Shown: in pieces, positions 16,035 through 24,906 of the stretch
Position numbering within the stretch: the stretch's first letter is position 1
Layout: each line of letters starts with the position of its first letter
Origin: Fretibacter rubidus
GTDB lineage: Bacteria > Pseudomonadota > Alphaproteobacteria > Caulobacterales > Maricaulaceae
Length of the DNA stretch: 64,000 bases
Direction: 5' to 3'
Assembly: GCF_041429785.1 (NCBI RefSeq)
Contig: NZ_CP163423.1
Location: 1,426,001-1,490,000 of the forward strand
Program-made: the position numbers and the translations under genes
The notes under the pieces: model-generated
Database searches by the model: none
What the model saw: only the letters and a program-made list of their open reading frames with translations
What the model was told of the DNA's origin: nothing

Positions 16035-17234
16035 ATGAACGCCATACCGCATGAGTCCAGCTGGACCGTAGAAGATGAAAACATGATGCTGGACACCATT
16101 GACCGTTGGTGCCGCGATGAAGTGCGTGAAAAAGTCATGGCAATGGAACATGCTGATGAATATCCCCACGCTTTTGTCGAGCAGATGAAAGAGTTTGGCC
16201 TGTTTGGCGCGACAATTTCGCAAGATTACGGCGGGCTGGGCCTGTCGGCATCGACCTATGCCAAGATTGTAACGCGAATATCAGAAGAATGGATGTCCTT
16301 GACGGGTATCTTTAATTCTCACTTGATGATGGCGACAGTCGTTGAAAAATACGGGACAGATTTCCAGAAAGAATATTGGTTGCCGAAATTTTGTTCTGGT
16401 GAGATTCGGGGCGCGCTTGGCCTAACAGAACCTAATGCTGGTACGGATTTGCAGGCGATTAAAACCGTCGCGAAGAAAGACGGCGACCATTACGTTATCA
16501 ATGGCGCAAAGACATGGATATCAAACGGAATCCAGGGCGGCGCGGTTGCGCTAATGGTCAAAACCGATCCAGATAGCGACCCGCGTTACCGCGGCATGTC
16601 TATGTTTATCACGCCAAAGGTTGATCCTGATACGGGCGATAAGTATAGCGGCTACACAACGGGCAATAAGATGCAAAAGCTGGCTTATAAAGGCATTGAT
16701 AGCGGCGAGTTGTTTTTTGATGATTACCGCATTGATGCCAAACGTCACCTGATTGGTGGGGAAGAGGGCAAAGGATTTTACATGGCTGTTGGCGGGCTTG
16801 AGCTTGGCAGGATTAACATTGCTGCGCGCTCTGTCGGTATTTGCAACCGCGCTCTTGAGGAAGCCACACGCTACGCCCAAGAACGTAAAACATTCGGCAA
16901 ACCAATTTGTGAGCATCAGGCGATACAACTGAAGCTTGGTGAAATGGCAACGCGCGCGAAAGCGGCGCAACTGATGACGTTGGATGCTGCGCGCGCCTAT
17001 GACACGGGTGAGCGCTGCGATATGGAAGCCGGTATGGCGAAATATTTCGCGTCAGAAGCGGCGGTGGAAAACAGCCTAGAAGCCATGCGTATCCACGGCG
17101 GTTATAGCTATTCCAAGGAATATCCCGTCGAGCGTTTATTCCGCGAAGCGCCGCTGATGTGTATCGGCGAAGGTACGAATGAAATGCAACGCATGATTAT
17201 CGCCAAGCAGCAGATTGCGCGGAATAAAATCTAA
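16035..17234 (+). CDS. Acyl-CoA dehydrogenase
   Basis: A 399-residue FAD-dependent acyl-CoA dehydrogenase with the normal three-domain layout: helical domain, beta domain with LGLTEPNAGTDL and YVINGAKTWISNG (FAD and substrate contacts near 130-160), and the C-terminal helical domain. The catalytic base is Glu379 in IGEGTNEMQ. It introduces an alpha-beta double bond and passes electrons to ETF. Between MaoC and CaiB genes it most likely oxidises a branched or dicarboxylic acyl-CoA such as methylsuccinyl-CoA or glutaryl-CoA; the sequence does not tell which. Start ATG 16035; full length. Confidence 0.92.
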   Translation: MNAIPHESSWTVEDENMMLDTIDRWCRDEVREKVMAMEHADEYPHAFVEQMKEFGLFGATISQDYGGLGLSASTYAKIVTRISEEWMSLTGIFNSHLMMATVVEKYGTDFQKEYWLPKFCSGEIRGALGLTEPNAGTDLQAIKTVAKKDGDHYVINGAKTWISNGIQGGAVALMVKTDPDSDPRYRGMSMFITPKVDPDTGDKYSGYTTGNKMQKLAYKGIDSGELFFDDYRIDAKRHLIGGEEGKGFYMAVGGLELGRINIAARSVGICNRALEEATRYAQERKTFGKPICEHQAIQLKLGEMATRAKAAQLMTLDAARAYDTGERCDMEAGMAKYFASEAAVENSLEAMRIHGGYSYSKEYPVERLFREAPLMCIGEGTNEMQRMIIAKQQIARNKI

Positions 17235-17765
17235 ATGATTGAGAACAAGGTTGCAGAACAAAAACTAAATGAGAGTATGCGGCGACTGGGTGAATTGCAT
17301 CTCGAAAAAGCTAGAGCCTGCGCTGTCCAAATTTATTCTATTGGGTCTGCTGATACACCAGAACTCTGGAGCAATAAATTCAGAGAAGACTTAATTGTAA
17401 ATCTTCTGGACTTTGGTTTTCATGCAAGGCGAGTATTATCATTGGCGGAAATTGAAATATCAAATGGTTGGCGGGAGAAATTTTCGACTACGCGTAACCC
17501 TCGTGCTTTAACTTATGAAATCGAAGAAAATTACTCTTATTGCCTTAATTACCTTCATCACATGACAGGTTTTGGAATGATACCTACAGTTATAGACGGG
17601 AGGAAAATGTGGGCGCAAAATATAGATGAACATCAGCTGAGATTTGTAGCTGTAAAATCTGATAAATATCCATCTCGAACTATTGATATTGTTGCTCTAG
17701 CTGCGGCTTTTCTTGGCGATGGGATTATTGCAATTAAAAATACTAGACCTGAATGGCGTTTTTGA
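17235..17765 (+). CDS. Hypothetical protein, AT-rich insert in the operon
   Basis: A 176-residue protein I do not recognise. It starts directly after the dehydrogenase stop codon (TAA ATG) and ends one base before the CaiB start, so it is a clean cassette inside the operon. Codon use is visibly AT-richer than its neighbours (many AAA, AAT, ATA, TTA codons), a sign of different origin. The N-terminal 60 residues are helical (EQKLNESMRRLGELHLEKARA), the middle contains WREKFSTTRNPRALTYEIEENYSYCLNYLHHMTG, quoted in part as TYEIEENYSYCLNYLHH, and the end is a hydrophobic IVALAAAFLGDG segment that looks structural, not membrane-spanning. It has no enzyme motif that I can see. Confidence 0.7.
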   Translation: MIENKVAEQKLNESMRRLGELHLEKARACAVQIYSIGSADTPELWSNKFREDLIVNLLDFGFHARRVLSLAEIEISNGWREKFSTTRNPRALTYEIEENYSYCLNYLHHMTGFGMIPTVIDGRKMWAQNIDEHQLRFVAVKSDKYPSRTIDIVALAAAFLGDGIIAIKNTRPEWRF

Positions 17766-17766
17766 T

Positions 17767-18915
17767 ATGACCCAACATCTTCCCCTCAAAGGCGTTCGCA
17801 TTATCGCGGTGGAGCAATATGGTGCGGGGCCATATGGCACGCAGCTTTTGGCCGATTTAGGGGCAGAAGTTATCAAGATTGAAAACCCTGACACAGGCGG
17901 GGATGTATCGCGTTTTGTTTCGCCGCATTTGATTGGCGAGAAGGACAGCCAGTTTTTCCAGACCTTTAACCGCAACAAGAAATCCTTATCCCTTGATTTA
18001 AAAGACCCCGAAGGTCGCAAAGCCTTTGAGGATCTCGTCAAAACGGCCGATGCGGTATCAAATAATCTTCGGGGTGATTTGCCTGCAAAGCTGGGTCTTG
18101 ATTATCCGTCGCTGAAAGCGATTAATCCAAAAATCGTTTGCGCTCATTTATCGGCCTATGGGCGCGGTAATTCGCGCGAGGCCTGGCCAGGCTATGATTA
18201 TCTTATGCAGGCTGAAGCGGGATTTTGCTCTGTTACGGGTGAGCCAGACGGCCCGCCAGTACGCTTTGGTCTGTCTATGGTGGACTTTATGACAGGCAGC
18301 ATGTTCGCCACAGGCTTGGTCGCAGCCGTATTTGGCGCGCATAAAACAGGTGAGGGCAGCGATATTGATGTATCGCTATTTGATACCGCGCTGCACCAAT
18401 TGTCATACCCTGCGACATGGTATTTAAACGCAGGCGATGTTGTGACCCGCCAACCGCGCGGGGCACACCCTGCTATTGTGCCAAGCCAGTTAATGGAAGC
18501 AGGTGATGGCTGGATTATGTTTTGCTGCCAAACGCAAAAGTTCTGGGAACGCGTTGCCGAACGGCTTGGTCATGATGAATGGGTAACAGACCCGCGCTTT
18601 GTTAAGGTGGAAGACCGCCGCAAAAACCGTGCTGTCGTGCAAGAGGTCATGGAAGCGGTACTTAAGACAAACACCGTTGCTCATTGGATGGACAAGTTTG
18701 GTGGCTATGTCCCAGCCGCACCTGTCTATGATATCGCCCAAGCCATGGATAATCCCTATGTCGCCGAGATCGATATGATTTATACAGACAAGCACGACGG
18801 ATTTGAAAATGGTAAAATCCGCCTTCTATCTTCGCCCTATAAATATAACGGCCAGCGCCTCAAAGGCGGCATCGCGCCAGAGCTTGGGGCTGATACCAAA
18901 GACCTTTTGGGATGA
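17767..18915 (+). CDS. CaiB/BaiF family (class III) CoA-transferase
   Basis: A 382-residue class III CoA-transferase. LPLKGVRIIAVEQYGAGP and GAEVIKIENP are the N-terminal family signatures and the catalytic aspartate is Asp173 in SMVDFMTGS. Start set at ATG 17767; the longer frame would overlap the hypothetical gene. The AEAGFCSVTGEPDGPP region and DISLFDTALH-like segment (here DVSLFDTALHQL) are normal. It overlaps the next CaiB gene by 4 bp (ATGA), suggesting the two act as a pair, perhaps as different subunits or for two successive acids. Reaction: transfer of CoA, probably from succinyl-CoA or a pathway acyl-CoA, to a free carboxylic acid. Confidence 0.9.
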   Translation: MTQHLPLKGVRIIAVEQYGAGPYGTQLLADLGAEVIKIENPDTGGDVSRFVSPHLIGEKDSQFFQTFNRNKKSLSLDLKDPEGRKAFEDLVKTADAVSNNLRGDLPAKLGLDYPSLKAINPKIVCAHLSAYGRGNSREAWPGYDYLMQAEAGFCSVTGEPDGPPVRFGLSMVDFMTGSMFATGLVAAVFGAHKTGEGSDIDVSLFDTALHQLSYPATWYLNAGDVVTRQPRGAHPAIVPSQLMEAGDGWIMFCCQTQKFWERVAERLGHDEWVTDPRFVKVEDRRKNRAVVQEVMEAVLKTNTVAHWMDKFGGYVPAAPVYDIAQAMDNPYVAEIDMIYTDKHDGFENGKIRLLSSPYKYNGQRLKGGIAPELGADTKDLLG

Positions 18916-20030
18916 AGCGCCCAACAGGGAAATTAGGCGGGATAAAAGTCCTCGACCTTTCTGCGTTTTTGCCGGGGCCGCATATGTCGATGATGATGGC
19001 GGATCACGGCGCGGATGTTGTGATGGTCGAGGCCGATAATGGTAGGGGCGAGCCAACCCGTCATATGGGCGAGACCTATGAGGACGGGACATCTGTTTGG
19101 TTTACCAATATTGCGCGCGGCAAACGCAGCTATAAAGTGAATTTAAAAGACACGGCGCAGCATGGTGATTTCATGACATTGGCGGCGGAGGCCGACGTTT
19201 TTATTGAAGCCTTTCGTCCCAGTGTTGTTACCCGTCTTGGCGTAGATTACGACGCGATTAAAGCGGTTAATCCGGGCGTGGTTTACTGCTCCATTTCAGC
19301 CTTTGGCCAAGACGGACATTACCGCGACAAGCCTGCACATGATTTGATCATTCAAGCGATGGCAGGTACGGCGGACTTAACGCGCGGGATGGATGGCACC
19401 CCTGCGCTGACACCTATGCCAAGTGCGGATATGGCGGCCTCTCTACATGCGCTATCGGGTATTATGATGGCGCTATATCGGCGCACGCAAACGGGTATGG
19501 GCGATTATCTGGATATCTCCATGTATGACAGCCTGTTGTCTTGGGTGCCTAATGTCACGGGGGCTGTTTTTGCACATGATAAACAGCCAAAGCGTGAGGA
19601 AATGCGAAGTTTTGGTGGCAACGCATTTGTCAATATCTACGAGACAAAAGATGGTGGTCATATTGTTCTAGGGGGGTCAGAGCCAAAATTTGTGACCAAT
19701 GTGCTAACCGCGCTGGGCGCGCCGCAATTAATTGAGGCGATGAAAAAACCCGTGGGGCAGCAAGACGTGGTTAAAGACTTTTTATCCAAGACTTTCCTCC
19801 TGAAAACGCAATCAGACTGGGAAAACATTTTTAAAAATATTGATTGTTGTTGGTCAACGATACGCAGATTGCATACAGCCCTAACGGAACCTCACGCGCC
19901 TCTCGTGAAAGACGATACAGGCAAAAGCCATATCAAAAACCCAATAAGGTTTGCGAGTGAACCTGCGCAGCTATCTTTCGATTTGCCCGAATTTGGACAG
20001 CATAATGATGATTTAAAAGGCGGTTTTTAA
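18912..20030 (+). CDS. CaiB/BaiF family (class III) CoA-transferase
   Basis: A 372-residue paralog of the preceding transferase and the third in the window. Motifs: LGGIKVLDLSAFLPGP at the N-terminus, ADVFIEAFRPSVVTRLG near 95-110, and the catalytic Asp173 in MPSADMAASLHA. The C-terminal half is slightly short and reads LLKTQSDWENIFKNIDCCW, in which the usual 'D.P..PV' substrate loop is replaced by CCWSTIRRL; this suggests altered specificity. Translational coupling on both sides (ATGA upstream, TAATG downstream). Substrate not deducible. Confidence 0.88.
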   Translation: MKRPTGKLGGIKVLDLSAFLPGPHMSMMMADHGADVVMVEADNGRGEPTRHMGETYEDGTSVWFTNIARGKRSYKVNLKDTAQHGDFMTLAAEADVFIEAFRPSVVTRLGVDYDAIKAVNPGVVYCSISAFGQDGHYRDKPAHDLIIQAMAGTADLTRGMDGTPALTPMPSADMAASLHALSGIMMALYRRTQTGMGDYLDISMYDSLLSWVPNVTGAVFAHDKQPKREEMRSFGGNAFVNIYETKDGGHIVLGGSEPKFVTNVLTALGAPQLIEAMKKPVGQQDVVKDFLSKTFLLKTQSDWENIFKNIDCCWSTIRRLHTALTEPHAPLVKDDTGKSHIKNPIRFASEPAQLSFDLPEFGQHNDDLKGGF

Positions 20031-20599
20031 TGGCGCGCCTGTCTCCTGTTGCGGACGACAATATCCCAGCAGCAGCCAAACCACTTCTGGATTTTGGCCA
20101 AAACCTGATGGGGTTCACGCCTAATGATGCCCTGATTATGGCGCGCAATCCGGCGCTTTTGAAGGCATCTGCAGACATGGTTGGCGCGCTTTATGGCGGC
20201 GGAACCGTGGAGCCGGGGCTAAAACGCCTTATCGGTTACATCACCTCATCGGCGGCGGGGTGCAAATATTGCCAAGTCCACACAGCCGACGGCGCGCATA
20301 AGGCAGGCGTTGATGATGCGAAGATCAAAGCGGCGTGGGATTACGAAACATCAGATTTATTTACAGACCGCGAACGAGCAGCCCTGAGGGTTGCGCAGGG
20401 CGGAGGCGTGACCCCGTCAGCCGTTACGGACGCTGAATTTGCAGACCTAAAGACCTATTTTTCTGATGATGAAATTGTTGAGATTGTCGGCGTGATTGCG
20501 ATGTTCGGATTTTTGAACCGCTGGAATTCTGTTATGGGCACAGAGCTTGAAAATAATCCGCTGGCCTACGCGGCGTCGATTAATTTGGAGACGCGGTGA
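20030..20599 (+). CDS. Carboxymuconolactone decarboxylase / AhpD-like protein
   Basis: A 189-residue alpha-helical protein of the CMD/AhpD superfamily. The redox/proton-relay motif is intact as GCKYCQVHTADGA: Cys78, Cys81 and His84. Members with this CxxC are often alkylhydroperoxidase-like, while pathway members without it act as decarboxylases; the motif here favours a thiol-based peroxidase or a related role. It sits in the middle of the catabolic operon, starting in a TAATG overlap with the CoA-transferase and ending in a one-base overlap with the esterase start. It may protect pathway flavoenzymes from oxidants or carry out an isomerisation; this is unresolved. Confidence 0.8.
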   Translation: MARLSPVADDNIPAAAKPLLDFGQNLMGFTPNDALIMARNPALLKASADMVGALYGGGTVEPGLKRLIGYITSSAAGCKYCQVHTADGAHKAGVDDAKIKAAWDYETSDLFTDRERAALRVAQGGGVTPSAVTDAEFADLKTYFSDDEIVEIVGVIAMFGFLNRWNSVMGTELENNPLAYAASINLETR

Positions 20600-21429
20600 T
20601 GGTCGGCCGGCGCACAGTTCTGGCGGGCGCAACGCTGGGCGGACTAGCCGCTTGTGCGCTAAAAGGGCAAACCAACGTCAACGCCTTGCCTGATAAACGC
20701 CAAACATTCGTACTGGTTCACGGAACGTGGCACGGCGGCTGGGTCTGGAAATATGTGCGGAATATATTGGAGGACGCAGGCCACCGCGTTTTTACACCGA
20801 CACTGACGGGTTGCGGCGAACGCGTGCATTTGTCATCGCCAGATGTGGGGCTAGACACACATATCAAAGACATCATTAATGTCATAGAGTTTGAAGACTT
20901 AACGGACGTGTTTCTTGTTGGTCACAGCTTTACGGGCGTTGCGATTACAGGCGTTGCCGACCGCCTGAAAGACCGCATAAAGCACATTTGTTTTTTTGAT
21001 GCACTTGTGCCTTTTGGCGATCGTATGAGCGGCGCGCCGCGTAAGCCCGATGGAAGCTTGGCTGATTATTTTGTCAAACGTCAGTCCAGTTTTATTGACG
21101 GCTATAAAATGGATTTATTTGCAGATTATCCGCTTAAGATGCTGTTACCCGAAGATCACTCAAAAGCCGATTGGGTGCGATCAAAAATTACCACCCACCC
21201 TGCTAAAACATGGATGGATGTCCTGACGTTAAAAAATGGTGGATGGTCCGATGTGCCGCGCAGTTTTATTCATTGTGTTGGCCAAAAATTTGCGATGAGT
21301 AGCGAAAAAATGGTCGGACCTGCACGCCAGCCGGGATGGCAATTTATTGAGCTCGATATCTATCGTGACGGCATGGTGACACACCCAGAGCTTGTCGCAA
21401 AAACATTTTTGAAACTCGCGGAAGCATGA
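20599..21429 (+). CDS. Alpha/beta-hydrolase esterase, probable Tat lipoprotein
   Basis: A 276-residue alpha/beta hydrolase of the small esterase/hydroxynitrile-lyase-like branch: FVLVHGTWHGGWVWKYV carries the oxyanion region and LVGHSFTG the elbow with Ser110. The usual GHSxGG here reads GHSFTG. The N-terminus GRRTVLAGATLGGLAAC has twin arginines and a lipobox with Cys19, so export by Tat and lipidation are likely, placing the enzyme at the envelope. ATG 20599 follows a GTG at 20596; the ATG is preferred. A periplasmic esterase could release the acid or alcohol that the following MFS carrier moves. Substrate unknown. Confidence 0.85.
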   Translation: MVGRRTVLAGATLGGLAACALKGQTNVNALPDKRQTFVLVHGTWHGGWVWKYVRNILEDAGHRVFTPTLTGCGERVHLSSPDVGLDTHIKDIINVIEFEDLTDVFLVGHSFTGVAITGVADRLKDRIKHICFFDALVPFGDRMSGAPRKPDGSLADYFVKRQSSFIDGYKMDLFADYPLKMLLPEDHSKADWVRSKITTHPAKTWMDVLTLKNGGWSDVPRSFIHCVGQKFAMSSEKMVGPARQPGWQFIELDIYRDGMVTHPELVAKTFLKLAEA

Positions 21430-22619
21430 CAGCTCGCTCTACGACACTGATACAAAGCCGCTGGGGTTTCATCATTTTCATGTCGGTGATGTGTTCATTA
21501 TCACCCTTTGCTATGTCATTTCTTGTGCCCGCTTTTCCGAATATGGCGGTTCAATTCGGCAAGCCTGTAGCGGACATTCAGTTTCTAATTTCTGTGTTTT
21601 TGATAGGCCTTGGTGTTTCTCAGCCTATTCACGGTATTGTATCGGACCGTATAGGACGCCGCCCAGTTCTTATTTTTGGTTTTAGCATCTTTGTGCTCGC
21701 CAGTATTGCAAGCGTGATAACAACATCATGGAACGCCTTGGTCCTTTGCCGTTTCTTGCAGGCCGTTGGTGTTAGCGCAGGAACAGTCATTAGCCGCGCA
21801 ATCGTCAATGATGTTCAGCCCCGTGAAGAGGCCGCAATTAGCTTGTCTTATATTTCAATCGCCATGGGCGTAGGGCCGATTATAGCGCCTATATTTGGCA
21901 GCATTTTAGATGACACCTTCGGCTGGCGGAGTATATTTGCCGCTTGCGCTATCACAGGGATTATTATCTGGCTGATGGCCGTCATGCGCCTTCCCGAAAC
22001 AAAGCCAGCTGATACAGAGCCGCGCGATCTGATAACAGATTACAAGCACCTCCTTAGTAACACGCAATTTATCGGTTACACGCTGATGTTCGGTTTTGGG
22101 CAAGGTGTGTTTTTTGCTTATTTACCGTTTGCACCCGATTATTTTGAAAATGTGCTCGGTCTTGGCACCTCTATTTTTGTGACCTCATGGATTGCATTGT
22201 CTTTGGCGTTTATGGCTGGCTCCCTGCTTGGTACACGGCTTACGCGTCGGATTGGTATGGACGGCGCAATTTTAGGGGCGTCATTATGGCTAATTGGCGC
22301 TATGGCTATCATGGCTACAACTTATCTGGTTTGGGGTGATAACGTGGTTGCTGTCACCGCTTCGATAATGCTTGCAATGGTTGGAACGGGCCTGATTTGC
22401 CCGTTGGCCCTCGCAGGATCAATTAGTACAAATGCAAAATTAGGCGCAACAGCAGCCGGATTATCCAGTTCGTTGGGTCTTATTTTGGGGGGTCTGTTTT
22501 CTGTGTTTGCGGGCAAATTATATGACCAAACGCTTTGGCCTTACCTAGCCTTGGCGGCTTTTGCCATTGTAGGAAATCTGCTAGCGGTAGGATTAACACG
22601 GCGCGGGAGAATAATATGA
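21426..22619 (+). CDS. MFS transporter, Bcr/CflA-type
   Basis: A 397-residue inner-membrane protein with 12 predicted membrane segments of the major facilitator superfamily. The loop 2-3 signature GIVSDRIGRRPVLIFG is clear, and the PAFPNMAVQF and RAIVNDVQPREEAA regions match the Bcr/CflA drug/sugar efflux branch. It is coupled to the esterase gene (ATGA) and to the VOC gene (ATGA). Inside a catabolic operon it may be an uptake carrier for the substrate or an exporter of a toxic intermediate; direction cannot be read from the sequence. Confidence 0.88.
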   Translation: MTARSTTLIQSRWGFIIFMSVMCSLSPFAMSFLVPAFPNMAVQFGKPVADIQFLISVFLIGLGVSQPIHGIVSDRIGRRPVLIFGFSIFVLASIASVITTSWNALVLCRFLQAVGVSAGTVISRAIVNDVQPREEAAISLSYISIAMGVGPIIAPIFGSILDDTFGWRSIFAACAITGIIIWLMAVMRLPETKPADTEPRDLITDYKHLLSNTQFIGYTLMFGFGQGVFFAYLPFAPDYFENVLGLGTSIFVTSWIALSLAFMAGSLLGTRLTRRIGMDGAILGASLWLIGAMAIMATTYLVWGDNVVAVTASIMLAMVGTGLICPLALAGSISTNAKLGATAAGLSSSLGLILGGLFSVFAGKLYDQTLWPYLALAAFAIVGNLLAVGLTRRGRII

Positions 22620-23608
22620 CACGAACAATTATTATTGCGGGCACGCTAGGTCTCACGGCTTGTGTTCACGCGCCAGAATACAATGCCGTTGACCCCGTCA
22701 ATAAGGCATCGGTTGCGTCTGTCACGCAATTACCATGGCAAGACGTTATTGTCGGTGTCCCAAACCTTGATGATGTGCCGCGTTTATTTACTGAGATCGG
22801 CGGTTTTGAAACATTACGTTCTACGGATAACATGCTTTTATTAAGCGCGCCGGGTGCAGATAGCGGGCATATTCGGTTTAAAAAAACAGCATTAGATGCG
22901 GTTAAGACACGGCCTTTTGGAAGCCATGCTTGGGATACGGGATGCTATTTTTCTATTATGATGCGAGCGAAGGACATTCCGTCTATTGTGAATGATGCTG
23001 CGCCCTTGGGTTGGGAGCCACTCACGGAATTAGCGTATCTAGAATTTGGGCCGTCTAAGCTCAATATCATAGTATTAGGTCACGTTGAGACTGGAATCCA
23101 AGTTCAACTTTATGAGCGTTTGACGACCCCGCTACCAGAGGGCTTTACACCATTTAACCGTATCTCAAGGCCCTTTAATATCATGCAAATGGTGGCTGAT
23201 AGCGATAAAGCTGTCGGGTTTTACCGTGACGTTTTGGGCTTTGAAACGTTTTATCATGGGCCACCGACTGTGTCTCAAAAACCAGAGGTCGTGCCGATTG
23301 GTATTCCCAAAGAGCTGTCTATGACGACATCTTATCGTGCGGGGATTGTGACGCCAAAAACGGGCTTAGAGTGGGGCCGTATGGAAATGATTGCGGTTGA
23401 TAAAACAGGTGGCAATGATTTGTCACCGCAATGTCAAGGTGGCAATATTGGTATCACAGAGGTGCGGTTTAAAGTCGACAATATCAATGCAGTCAAAAAG
23501 ACACTGACCTCGCGCATGACACCCATGCAGATGGAAGCCCATCATATTAGCGTCAAGACACCCGATGGTGCCAATATCACCTTCTATGAGAATAAGGGCG
23601 TGGAGTGA
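22616..23608 (+). CDS. VOC-superfamily lipoprotein, two glyoxalase-type modules
   Basis: A 330-residue protein with two vicinal-oxygen-chelate (glyoxalase/extradiol dioxygenase fold) modules: one from about residue 45 (DVIVGVPNLDDVPRLFTEIGGFE) and one from about 185 (NIMQMVADSDKAVGFYRDVLGFE; quoted in part). The second opens with SDKAVGFYRDVLGFETFYHG, the classic betaalphabetabetabeta start. A lipoprotein signal MTRTIIIAGTLGLTAC precedes them, so an envelope location is likely, which is unusual for this fold. Start ATG 22616. Possible roles are binding or isomerisation of the substrate, or a dioxygenase/lyase step outside the cytoplasm. Metal-ligand residues cannot be assigned with confidence. 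Confidence 0.8.
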   Translation: MTRTIIIAGTLGLTACVHAPEYNAVDPVNKASVASVTQLPWQDVIVGVPNLDDVPRLFTEIGGFETLRSTDNMLLLSAPGADSGHIRFKKTALDAVKTRPFGSHAWDTGCYFSIMMRAKDIPSIVNDAAPLGWEPLTELAYLEFGPSKLNIIVLGHVETGIQVQLYERLTTPLPEGFTPFNRISRPFNIMQMVADSDKAVGFYRDVLGFETFYHGPPTVSQKPEVVPIGIPKELSMTTSYRAGIVTPKTGLEWGRMEMIAVDKTGGNDLSPQCQGGNIGITEVRFKVDNINAVKKTLTSRMTPMQMEAHHISVKTPDGANITFYENKGVE

Positions 23609-24906
23609 GTTTAACCCAAGACATAGCGCAGATGTTACGTCGAGCAATAACGGACTACGACCGCGCACGTGCGGCAATATTGTTTTTAGATTGGACAGCT
23701 TGCGCTGTGGCGGGCGCGTCCGAACCAGCAGGGCTGAAAATGACCAAAGCCTTCAAGGGTGACTGTGGCGATTGCACACGCATTGGCAGCACAACGGCGT
23801 CCGTTCAAATGGCGGCTTTTCATAACGGTGCTCTCGGTAACATTTTGGAAATGGATGATGTTGATAAACGCGCTGTGTTGCATGCCGCGCCTACGGTTAT
23901 CCCGGCTGCACTGGCGATGGCCGAGCATGTCGGCGCGAGCGCAAATGACTTTCTTGACGCTATTGTCCATGGTTATGACGTTACCATTCGCATTGGCCGT
24001 GCCGTAGGGGCGTGTCATTACGCATTTTGGCATAATACAGCAACATGCGGGCCGTTCGGTGCAGCGGCAGCGGCCAGTCACTTGCTTGACGAGAGTAATT
24101 TAGTATCAGCCCTGGGCTTGGCAGGGACGCAGGCTGCTGGCCTATGGCAAACACGGCATGAAGCGGACAGTATGGCCAAGCAAATCCACGCCGCCCACGC
24201 CGCCCAAGTCGGGGTGCAGTCGGCTATATTATCCGCGCAAGGCTTTCAGGGGCCGCGTATGATTTTAGAGGGCGAACAAGGATTTTTCAAAGCCATGTGT
24301 CCTGGCGCGGATCCGCGAGACGTCTTGGCAGATTATAGCCATCATGATGAAAGCACTTGGCTTATCCATCAAACCAGTATCAAGCCCTACCCAGCGTGCC
24401 GCCACGCCCATGCGGCGATTGATGCGGCGTTATTGGCGCGCAAAGCGGGTATAAATGCTGATGATGGTATTATTGTCGAGACTTACACCGATGCACTGAA
24501 ATTTTGCGATAGACCAAACCCGCAAACGACGATTGAAGCAAAATTCTCACTTCAACACAGCGTCGCCGTTACACTGCTTAAAGGTGAACCCAGCCTCGAT
24601 GATTTCAATCCTAAAAATACAAATGAGGCAGTAAAGGCGTTGCGCGATAAGATTGAGGTTAAAACGTCCAAGACATTCGACGTGGCCTATCCAAACCATT
24701 ACGGGGCTGCGGTTATTATTGACGGGCAGACGTTTGAGGCCACAGATGCCTATGGCGATCCAGAAAACCCCATGAGTCTTGATGCGGTTAAGGAAAAAGC
24801 GAAGCGATTAATGCATTATTCTTCTATGGACGAATCTCGGGCTGAGGCGCTGATAGAGGCTTCACTAAACGTAGACTTAGAGGCTTATAAGGCTTTGATA
24901 CCATGA
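23605..24906 (+). CDS. MmgE/PrpD family protein, copy 1
   Basis: A 433-residue member of the MmgE/PrpD family, which includes 2-methylcitrate dehydratase and cis-aconitate decarboxylase. Characteristic blocks are the N-terminal FLDWTACAVAGA, GALGNILEMDDVDKRAVLHAAPTVIPAALA (in part: DDVDKRAVLHAAPTVIPA), and the C-terminal IKPYPACRHAHAAIDA, which corresponds to the family's 'KPYPSCRYTHAAID' signature. The family folds without a cofactor and removes water or CO2 from tricarboxylic acids. Copy 2 follows with a 4-bp overlap, suggesting a heteromeric enzyme. Substrate likely a branched hydroxy-polycarboxylate. Confidence 0.88.
   Translation: MSLTQDIAQMLRRAITDYDRARAAILFLDWTACAVAGASEPAGLKMTKAFKGDCGDCTRIGSTTASVQMAAFHNGALGNILEMDDVDKRAVLHAAPTVIPAALAMAEHVGASANDFLDAIVHGYDVTIRIGRAVGACHYAFWHNTATCGPFGAAAAASHLLDESNLVSALGLAGTQAAGLWQTRHEADSMAKQIHAAHAAQVGVQSAILSAQGFQGPRMILEGEQGFFKAMCPGADPRDVLADYSHHDESTWLIHQTSIKPYPACRHAHAAIDAALLARKAGINADDGIIVETYTDALKFCDRPNPQTTIEAKFSLQHSVAVTLLKGEPSLDDFNPKNTNEAVKALRDKIEVKTSKTFDVAYPNHYGAAVIIDGQTFEATDAYGDPENPMSLDAVKEKAKRLMHYSSMDESRAEALIEASLNVDLEAYKALIP

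Noticed and set aside
15633-16223. Long open frame on the minus strand (196 codons)
   Set aside because: It lies opposite the MaoC and acyl-CoA dehydrogenase genes, has no family features and is explained by codon bias of the real genes.
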